From contig NC_092575.1 in assembly GCF_037975245.1 (NCBI RefSeq), positions 12,263,001 through 12,327,000 on the forward strand: a DNA stretch of 64,000 nt, read 5' to 3'. The notes under the pieces were generated by a model, which was not told the DNA's origin, did no database searches, and worked only from the letters and a program-made list of their open reading frames with translations. Origin of the DNA: Apostichopus japonicus. Taxonomy: Eukaryota; Echinodermata; Holothuroidea; Aspidochirotida; Stichopodidae. The position numbers were made by a program, and so were the translations under genes. Shown here one piece after another: positions 56,351 through 64,000 of this stretch (the stretch's first letter is position 1; each line of letters starts with the position of its first letter).

Positions 56351-56669
56351 AGCAACATGGTAAAATAGTAGCAAAAACTTTAGTTTAGACAGCGACAAAC
56401 TTAGTTTAAACAACAAAACAATGTTGCCCTTTTCGCGTGCCATAAGAAGTAACCAATCAAAGACAAACACTTAACTTTGGATTACTTTGGATGGCTCAAA
56501 GACACCATTCTCAAAGGGGTACAGCTTGGTAGCAGGAGGGAACTTGTCAGGATGAGTCACATCCTGTTTAAAAACTTCTCTGGGAGGAGCCATGTCTCTA
56601 TGCATGGTGCTCTATTGGTAGCCAATAGGGGACTAGGCCAATTGTGAAAATATATAAAACTACACATTA

Positions 56670-56698
56670 CCACACACACGCACGCACACACACACACA

Positions 56699-56745
<47 letters not shown>

Positions 56746-56775
56746 ATTTATATATATATATATTTATATATATAC
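56670..56775. repeat. CA/TA compound microsatellite
   Basis: (CA)n with CG interruptions passing into (TA)n with TTTA interruptions. Confidence 0.9.
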
Positions 56776-57500
56776 ATAATTAATATAATTAATTGGCATT
56801 TTTTCTTCCCCATCTCATTTATTCGCGATTATTAAACATGTATATGGTACATCGATTATATTTAGAGTTCTGATAACAACATAGGTATGTTATCTGAATG
56901 ATAAAAAGGAATAATTAACATAATGCAAACATTGATTCTGAATTGAGTATTTATTCTTCTCCTCTTATACCGAAATATATGTATACATATCCAGAAAAAC
57001 AAACCTTAAGTGAATACAAAACTCACGCTTACACACGCGCAAAAAAGTACATATAGGCCTACATATACATACAAATACCCCACACACACATACAAACGTA
57101 CAAATACAGAGACACACCTGCATACAAACACGTACGTACGAACGTAACACCCCCATACAAGTAAAACAAAGCACAGTGAAGAATAAAACCTCGAAAAACA
57201 ACAGAGATTGTCTATTCTACTACATAAATGTAACAGTAAGGTAGATGATTAGCAGTGGTTAAGTCAAGAGTCGCAAAGTTCATTGATTGAATGAGAAAAA
57301 AAAAGTCCTTAATGCCATGTATTTTCTACGAGCAGAGCTAGTAGAGTTTCGCTTCGAGGCAATGTGCTTCTCAAGAATGAATTTCATTTTTTATAGAAGA
57401 AATTGTAGCACTCAGGCTACAATTGAAGATAAAGTTTTTGATGTGAAGGATAAAAAAATTCGTAATGGGTCGTAACCTGTTACCAGTTTACCGAAGGAGC
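56776..57500. other. Spacer with CA-rich tract
   Basis: A CATACA/CACACA-rich low-complexity stretch (57,015-57,150); no gene seen. Confidence 0.5.
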
Positions 57501-57504
57501 TTAG

Positions 57505-57690
57505 TATAGCCCTTTATTTCGATGTATACTTTTACCTTTCTATTGTTTACGTAAGCCAGTTGTTGATTACCATAGGAACGCTTACATTTTTTTGTTCCAA
57601 AGTTTGACGTATGTAAAATACTACCTGATATTCTGTAACAAATATCAAATATTTGACAGTTGATTGTATTCATTGCATTGATTCATTTAA
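57505..57690. repeat. Detached SLC35G 5' flank fragment
   Basis: Shares GATGTATACTTTTACCTTTC, GTTGATTACCATAGGAACGC and AAAATACTACCTGATATTCT with 47,985-48,160. Confidence 0.85.
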
Positions 57691-57762
57691 CAACATAATC
57701 ACTGCAAAAAAAAAATGGTTATTTGAGTTATATGACTTTAGTTGCCTCACATACAAATACAC

Positions 57763-57767
<5 letters not shown>

Positions 57768-57823
<56 letters not shown>
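57768..57823. repeat. CA/TA compound microsatellite
   Basis: (CA)n then (TA)n; about 335 bases before the stop codon side of transporter copy 3. Confidence 0.9.
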
Positions 57824-57828
<5 letters not shown>

Positions 57829-58158
57829 CTTTCCAGGGTCAAAAGAAAACCTTTCGTTAGTATATATTTTTCTCTGTGATTAAAGAAGAACAATTCCTGT
57901 CTATACTTGCTGAGCGAAGGTGTTGATAATTGGGTACATAGCATAGAAGCGATGTTGTTCATTGGTTGCCATTCTGTATAACCTGCGAGAAATCCAGCTT
58001 GCTGGATGTTCGACGGTTGATGTGGTTATCACTTTGGCTATTTAATTTTTCATATCATTTTCTTAGGACAGTTACTCTTATTTCCCCACGAAAGTGTACT
58101 TCTCAAAGAAAGGGCAGTATATATGGATTCCGTAATTTATATTTTGCTTGTCCAATGA

Positions 58159-59103
58159 TTACTGCTCTTCGGGCAGAGATCGTATGATGTGCATAATAAC
58201 CATGGTGACTGTGATGATGGTAGCTCCAAATGTGATGACAATGTCAAAACTGGCACGAAATATCGCCAATTGGATTACATAAGTTAGCACTGTTGAGATC
58301 GTTGAAGAAATCGCCACCGTCTTTACGTCCTCTGAGCCCAAAGCTATAGCCTGCACTAATCCTTGTAACAAACAGGTGAACCCAAATATACTTAGCAATA
58401 ACCATGCTTTCATTGATGATGGTGTCGTCCAACTATCGAAAAAGAATGATAATAGCAAGCATATCGGAACGCCTCCGATCCCTTGGAAAAACATGAGAAG
58501 CATCAGATTCAATGTTCCTTTGTTAGACAGTTTTTTCACAAACAGTGACCATATGGACACAAAGAACCCAGCGAGCAACGCTATTAAAGTACCGTAAATC
58601 TGAGTACTCTCTTCGGTAATAACAGACTTATTTCCGAACAAAAACTCTGGTTTGCAAATCAAAATGATACCGATGACATCAGCCAACAAAATGACGTAAT
58701 CTAATTTATTTACTCTTTCGGAGAGAAAACAGTGTCCCAACAAAGCCGTAAAGATCACGGTAGCTCCTAATTCTAGGGCTGTACTGTCGCCAACTTGTAG
58801 AAAGTACAAAGTAGCTGACGTAGAAACCCACGCGAGACAACCTGTGACAGAACTTACAAGATAGAACAAAGTATCATAGCCGGTATACCGCTGGGTATCG
58901 TTCCACGAACTGTAGCATATAATACAACAAAGGTGAACTAAGCAACGTATACATGTGATCTGAATTGCACTAAATGAATTTAATAACTCTTTCGCCACAC
59001 CAAGTTGTGCGGCTAGTATGAAACCATAAGCTATGGCACAGCACTGTCCTCGCTTTCCCGCCATTTTAATGCATCCGTTAGTTCCGAAACGATCTTCCGA
59101 CAT
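58159..59103 (-). CDS. SLC35G1-like EamA/DMT transporter, copy 3
   Basis: Intronless, 314 residues, near-identical to copy 2: same start (MSEDRFGTNG, ATG 59,101-59,103), same two EamA halves, same TALELGATVIFTALL and CKPEFLFG marks and RSLPEEQ end. Differences are few (CIKMAGKRG for CIKTAGKRG, QLGVAKE, STQIYGTLIALL). The open frame and mostly conservative changes suggest it is functional. The flank shared with copies 1 and 2 extends about 190 bases downstream and more than 350 bases upstream, so promoters were duplicated with the gene. Confidence 0.88.
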   Translation of the reverse strand: MSEDRFGTNGCIKMAGKRGQCCAIAYGFILAAQLGVAKELLNSFSAIQITCIRCLVHLCCIICYSSWNDTQRYTGYDTLFYLVSSVTGCLAWVSTSATLYFLQVGDSTALELGATVIFTALLGHCFLSERVNKLDYVILLADVIGIILICKPEFLFGNKSVITEESTQIYGTLIALLAGFFVSIWSLFVKKLSNKGTLNLMLLMFFQGIGGVPICLLLSFFFDSWTTPSSMKAWLLLSIFGFTCLLQGLVQAIALGSEDVKTVAISSTISTVLTYVIQLAIFRASFDIVITFGATIITVTMVIMHIIRSLPEEQ

Positions 59104-59607
59104 GTTGAAAGTAAAAATTGGAAGATATTTCGCTTATATCTTTAAAGTCGTCTACAGACTACAACTTTCTGTTATCAGTGTTCGTTTTCTATACCTTTCT
59201 TCTCTAGACTTAGAAATAACTCCACTTTGAGTTGTACAGTGGTTTCGACTACCTTTCATCTGATGAAATGAGTTAATCGCATGAATTTGCATCCTATCTT
59301 AATGTTTGCAGTTTTCTTATATGTGTCATATTGATTGAGTGGGCGTTAATTTGTTATTTCGAGTTGTTGTTTCCAGCTTAGTGTACTAACATTACTACCC
59401 GCATAGGAATACTTTTTATTTTCACACATAACTAACCAGGCTTGTCTCATTTAAATTGACAAAGTATATTGTTTGCAGCTTTCATGTATGTGTATTGGTT
59501 GAGTGGGCGTTAATTTGTTAATTAGAGGTGTTGTTTCCAGCTCAGTGTACTAACATTACTACCCGCCTAGGAAGACATCTTACCAGCCGATTCACACAGA
59601 GATTACA
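59104..59607. repeat. SLC35G 5' flank of copy 3 plus a second partial flank
   Basis: Collinear with other 5' flanks to about 59,465. Then a second overlapping piece (59,470-59,607: GTTTCCAGCTCAGTGTACTA, CATTACTACCCGCCTAGG, CCAGCCGATTCACACA) repeats part of it, showing an extra unequal duplication. Confidence 0.8.
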
Positions 59608-60931
59608 GTAACTACTATAAATCTTAAGGTGGCATACTTCTACACTGAAAAAATAAACTAGTCAATTTTGCCACGGACTAACGTTAAATTAGTCTGTTAC
59701 GTACTTAGTCAATGCACACGGACTAGCAAAAATCTTCGTTTCATCACTGCTTCTTAGTCGGTTTACACTGACTAAGGAAAAATAATACTCGGAGCTTAGT
59801 CGGTGGCGACGGACTAAGGTATTTTAACCCACGGACTAAGAACGATACGGACACCCGATTTTCGACATAATCGTAGCTTAGTCGGTGGCGACGGACTAAG
59901 GTATTTTAACCCACGGACTCCGTTTGCACAGCGCAAGCATTGCTTGGCATAGTTTCATACGATCACTCTCAGCAACTTTCAACCGTAAATCACCCAAGAA
60001 GGTCTTTAGAAGAATGGAAGTATTAACCGCCACCATCGGCCTACCTGTTATTCCTTTAACTTGGAGGTAAAACTAATGTTAATTGTTAGGCCACTGGCAT
60101 TAGTACTGTATTATGGTTAGTGTTACGCTAGGCAGTACGTGTAACCGTTGTTGGGGTTGGGGTTTCGCAATACACAAGTGCCATGACAGTGCATGAGTAA
60201 CCTAGACTTCTACTGGGTACTGCAGTGCATTCTCAACACTAAAGTGTGCATTCTAAACACCAATTAACAATGTGTTATGTGTGTATTGGGCTAGATTGAA
60301 CAGTGGCAGATAATCTTCTAATTTATTCCCAAACAAATGCTGGGACTAAGTCTCAATAGCTTATTTGAAGTCTACACTCATTTGGTAAAAATTTCCTGTA
60401 ATTTCCCATGTGAATCTAAATGGGAAGGCTGTGTTATATTGAATAAGCAAGGCTAGACCTTCAAACTTACAGTCACAGTAGGCTGAACAAATTATGTTGG
60501 CTAGTCACCGGTATTATATACTTCAGTACTACTAGTAAGACTAAATCAAAACGACCGAAAGACAAACTTAGTGTAACAAAGTACTAATTCTTCTCTAGCC
60601 TAGGTCTAAACAGGCTTGTTAAGTGAGCAAGCAAAATAACAACTAAAAACGGTTAGGCCTATACATAAGTTGGCTCAGTGCATTTGTGTTTCTAAAAATT
60701 TTTATTTTTAGATCATAAAAACAAAGATTTAGCCTATGTTTTATTATCTCTGTAGTCTGGGCATTTGATTCTGGTTGCAATAATGATGACACTCTGGTTC
60801 AAATGTTCAGCTTTATATAGTCTGCTTCAAACTTTGGGGTTGTTTTTTGAGACTATAGTGGAAGCAAATCTCACATAACTTTATTTCTTCAAATGATGAA
60901 TACTTCTGCTTTGCTGTTTCTTTTTTTCCAG

Positions 60932-62155
60932 GAAGAATTGAAAAGCCAAATATCCAGGTCAAGGGTGAGGTTTCCTGTGATAGAAGGCAACAACAGAAGA
61001 GGAGAACTGTGTTATATATGGCTTAAAGAAATTATGTTTTAAGATGATATATTTGTACCCTTTGCAGGACAAAAGAGTTTATCCGAGAGTCCAAAAAGCA
61101 AAGGAACAAGTACCATGCATTGAGAAAAAAGATGGAAGAGTGAGTTTAACTATTGTACCCAACTGTTTAATGATATTAAAGATACTTTTTATAACCTGTT
61201 TAATAAAAAAACAGTCTGGTACATCTTTTACGTGCAAGCTTCATAGGTTTTGCCAAATTTTTACTGATTTGGGATCATTATTAACATGATTAACATGATT
61301 ATTAAGCTTTGAAAAATAACTTGGTGTTATGTGCTGTGCAAAGCTAATAATTATTTGGTAAAGCTGCTATTCCTGGCTTATAACTTGAGGGACCTAGATT
61401 TAAATGTTTACCTCCCAATATGTTATAAAATTTTAAGGGAAATGTATGTTTATGATAATGTGAGTTATCATTTGCTATATCTGTATCTAGCCTATGCTTA
61501 CACGTATATCATATTTTCTCTTCACAGGTCAATATTGGTGCAGATTTTTGGCTTCCTGAAGACAAGTAGGAGGCCATTTGTTCGTGAAGACTTTACTGGT
61601 GTCGATTTGGGGTACCAACACTTTAAAACGAAAGTCGTGAGGAATTCTTGCCTAAGATTCAACAGTGACAGAGATGCAAAACCGCTGTTGTCTCCCGTGA
61701 AGGTTAATGCTATGAAAGGTTAGTCATTATGAAAATCTTCCAAACAAGTAACCATTTATATTACAAGCTCATGAATTTTTCCAACCAAATGATTGAGCGA
61801 ATCAACCCAAATTCTAAACCAAACCAAAATTGTCCGTCCAATGTTTAGAAACAAAAGCTAGCTTGCCCTTTTACCAAGGGCAACAGCTCAAATGCATGCA
61901 AAACTGAAGAGACATTCTTTGTTTGGTATATATATATATATATGAATTGGCTTAATCTCTGCTAATGATAGAACCATCTTTGGGTTGTAGAAGCTCTTTA
62001 CCATTAGGTTCTTTAAGCTACCTTGGTATTGCATTACTTTCTGATTATGATGGAATGCATAACCTCACTTGAAAATTCAAGTTTGTACAATCATGTTAAT
62101 TGTTGTTGGTAAGCATACTATCTATATGTTGTTGTTATAGGTTCATGGTCAGTAG
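60932..62155 (+). pseudogene. Unidentified spliced coding segment within the candidate element
   Basis: Four segments join in phase with GT-AG junctions: 60,932-60,957, 61,068-61,139, 61,528-61,702 and 62,141-62,155 (stop TAG). The product reads EELKSQISRTKEFIRESKKQ, a charged helix, then FGFLKTSRRPFVREDFTGVD and ends LLSPVK-VHGQ. No start exon was found; an upstream ATG at 60,016 (MEVLTATIGLPV) does not join in phase. No domain is recognised. It may be an element-encoded protein or a captured host gene; treated as partial. Confidence 0.35.
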
Positions 62156-62640
62156 AGGTCTAACTCTAAAGTGCTTGTCAATGCTTTAACTCCAAAAAAG
62201 AAAGTTGCTTTAAGTCATGGTGTATATTTTGCCCTTGGAGGTTTTCAGAACTTTGTGATTGTCATAATTCAAGAATCCATTGTTGCTTCAACTTCAAAGT
62301 ACATCTTTCAATTAGGTGAGAAGGTTGTCCCTTTGGATTTGAGACAAAAGAATGTACTTGGTTAGACTGTGATTGCTTGTCCAGACAGGTTGGATACCAA
62401 CAGAGATAAATATCGTGAGACATTCTAAACCCCAGGAAAGTTTGAACTTAACATTCCATGAAAGCATTCATCTATCAATGCAAGAGGGTTCTTTAAGTTT
62501 TAGGATCACACTGTTACTGTAAAACATGATGAATCAATTCTTAAGTGTTCATTTACTTTGTTTCTTGCTGAACAACTCATGGAACTTTTGAAAGAAAGCT
62601 ACAATTTACTGAGGAAGCTGCAAGGTTCAGCAAATACATA
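62156..62640 (+). pseudogene. Decaying reading frame following the spliced segment
   Basis: The same frame continues past the TAG with protein-like text (VALSHGVYFALGGFQNFVIV, KYIFQLGEKVVPLDLRQKN) broken by in-frame stops near 62,363, 62,426, 62,459 and 62,504, and running on to about 62,610. One frame with scattered stops looks like a coding region that lost constraint. Family unknown. Confidence 0.35.
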
Positions 62641-62719
62641 TCCGAGAAGCTGACATCAATCGTAAAACAATGAAGGCCTTAAAACATTAGTAACATATTA
62701 TTTGTTTTCAATGGTTATT

Positions 62720-63180
62720 ACTTACCATTAAACAGTCTTTAGTTTTATTCAAACTGACAGCATATTGCTGTCACTTACAAGTTAACTTTTCAGAGGAATT
62801 TTTCCAGACAGTTTTTTTTTCAAAGTGGGATTAAACCCCTATTTATTATATTGTTTTAACAGTTATTGTTTACCATTAAATGGTATTTAGTTTTTTATTC
62901 AAATCCAGGAAATGGAAAGTATGTTGCTGCCACTTACAACTTAACTTTTCAATGGTGATCTTCTGGACAGTTTTTTCTTGAAGTGGTTTAACCAACACTA
63001 TTATAGACTGATGTTGACTTTTACTTGGCAAAGTCATCTATCCACTTTTGCCTTTTTTTTTTTAAAGAACTAACATTTCGAGTAATCAGTATGTACAAAT
63101 GCCATTAAACAGTATTCAGATTTTTATTCAAGCTCCAGAATAGACAGTATATTGTAGTCACATATGTGATCCAGTTTAAA
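62720..63180. repeat. About 145-230 bp tandem repeat, three diverged units
   Basis: Units begin ACCATTAAACAGTCTTTAG (62,727), ACCATTAAATGGTATTTAG (62,871) and GCCATTAAACAGTATTCAG (63,101). The first two share CACTTACAAGTTAACTTTTC-like text; the third shares the unit start and a TATTGTAGTCAC-like segment. Confidence 0.75.
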
Positions 63181-64000
63181 TATGCTGAACAAATACATGC
63201 TTTGTAGGTAAATATTGTTTTTTAAGATCTGATGGGTAGCCAAATTAAGAATGAATTCCCTTCAAAAGGTTACTGTCTGACTAGCTATTTATTATTGTCT
63301 GCCTAGCATGCAGAATTGCAGACTACATAGTTTGGTAATGCTAGCTTTTGAATAACTTTTACCTATGCAGCTGTAACTTTTATTTTGATATAATGATTAC
63401 AAAAAAAAAACCCTTTATATTGTTTTAGCAGATAGAAGTTCCTTCTTACTTGCCACAGCAATACATGGAATCATTGTTTTCATGAACATATTTAGTTGGT
63501 ATTTCATAATATATGTATTTTTTTTAATGCGTAATATGAAAGTGTTTACTTCAGAAGTTTGCTTTCTTGTTAAAACTGCAAATTTATGTTTTCTTTTTCA
63601 TTGCCCTCAACTTTGCATTATTGTGCAGTACCATACTTTTGCGATTCATGTTTGATCAATTAACTTGTCTTAACTCTGTTGGAATAAAATGATATTTTCA
63701 GATTTTTGTTTACAGTGATTTTTACTCCATCTGCTGAAAGTCAGCTTTTGTAAGAATCAGAAGTTTTATCAGAAATAAATATTACCAACGTACACATTAT
63801 TTGTGTTTCTTCTGCTCTCTTTTCTTCAGTGATTGTAGTCAGTGAAACTAGTCGGGTTTAATTCTTTCACTGATTCCAGTCAGTGCAACTAGTCAGTCGA
63901 TACCGACTAAGAAAGGTTAGTCGGGAGAGGCACCATCCTGACTAATGTAAAACCTGCTATAAACTAGTCGGTGGCTCATATAAATTAGTCGGTGAATACC

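Larger units (their letters stand above)
59638..64000. mobile_element. Candidate large element bounded by TTAGTCGG palindrome clusters (right end outside window)
   Basis: At 59,645-59,925 the sequence is packed with CTTAGTC...GACTAAG hairpin units, including two copies of GCTTAGTCGGTGGCGACGGA followed by TTTTAACCCACGGACT. At 63,830-64,000 a second cluster appears (ACTAGTCGG, TTAGTCGG, GACTAAG). Between them lie spliced-looking exons, a decayed frame and tandem repeats. Clustered subterminal palindromes at both ends of a 4.4-kb segment are typical of a DNA transposon; the superfamily is not identified. Confidence 0.5.

Overview
This is animal nuclear DNA: AT-rich (roughly 36-38% GC by eye), intron-rich, and crowded with transposon debris, minisatellites and microsatellites. 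Intron-bearing tRNA-Ile(UAU) genes, clear RBM19 and RNF215 orthologues, a Tx1/L1-like LINE, hAT-like elements and tRNA-derived SINEs all fit a marine invertebrate. An echinoderm or a related deuterostome is my best guess, but the phylum is inference.

Layout. (1) 1-28,913, minus strand: RBM19 (yeast Mrd1), a multi-RRM ribosome-biogenesis factor. I could place 19 coding exons with canonical splice sites and continuous phase, from the ATG at 28,913 to the acidic linker before RRM5, where the window cuts the gene. Its introns hold a LINE on the opposite strand (about 19.75-24.35 kb), two SINEs, TTAA-flanked MITEs, a TIR element carrying internal repeats, and several minisatellites. Near the 3' end (0.58-2.26 kb) lies a nested cluster: a hAT-like element and a small tRNA-headed unit with a complete hammerhead-ribozyme core. 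(2) 28.9-33.4 kb: intergenic, with two tRNA-Ile(UAU) genes that each have a 43-nt intron, plus a snap-back TIR element just upstream of the next gene. (3) 33.4-43.1 kb, plus strand: RNF215, a PA-TM-RING-H2 E3 ligase; 10 exons give 353 residues, and a possible phase-0 cassette exon lies at 39,006-39,311. (4) 44.6-59.6 kb: a local amplification of an intronless SLC35G1-like transporter on the minus strand: two intact copies, one with a single premature stop, one internally deleted remnant, and many insertions between them. (5) 59.6-64.0 kb: a candidate large mobile element bounded by clusters of TTAGTCGG palindromes, holding short spliced-looking exons and a decaying reading frame; it runs off the right edge.

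The genes are not one pathway: nucleolar rRNA processing, decoding of AUA codons, membrane-bound ubiquitin ligation and a solute carrier. What links the window is how repeats shape it. They sit next to splice donors, they duplicate the transporter, and in one case a paralogous copy preserves the empty site of an insertion. The most unusual item is the tRNA-hammerhead-oligo(T) unit at about 1.93-2.07 kb. Exon coordinates were derived by hand from splice consensus, phase continuity and recalled family similarity; no alignment or transcript was available.
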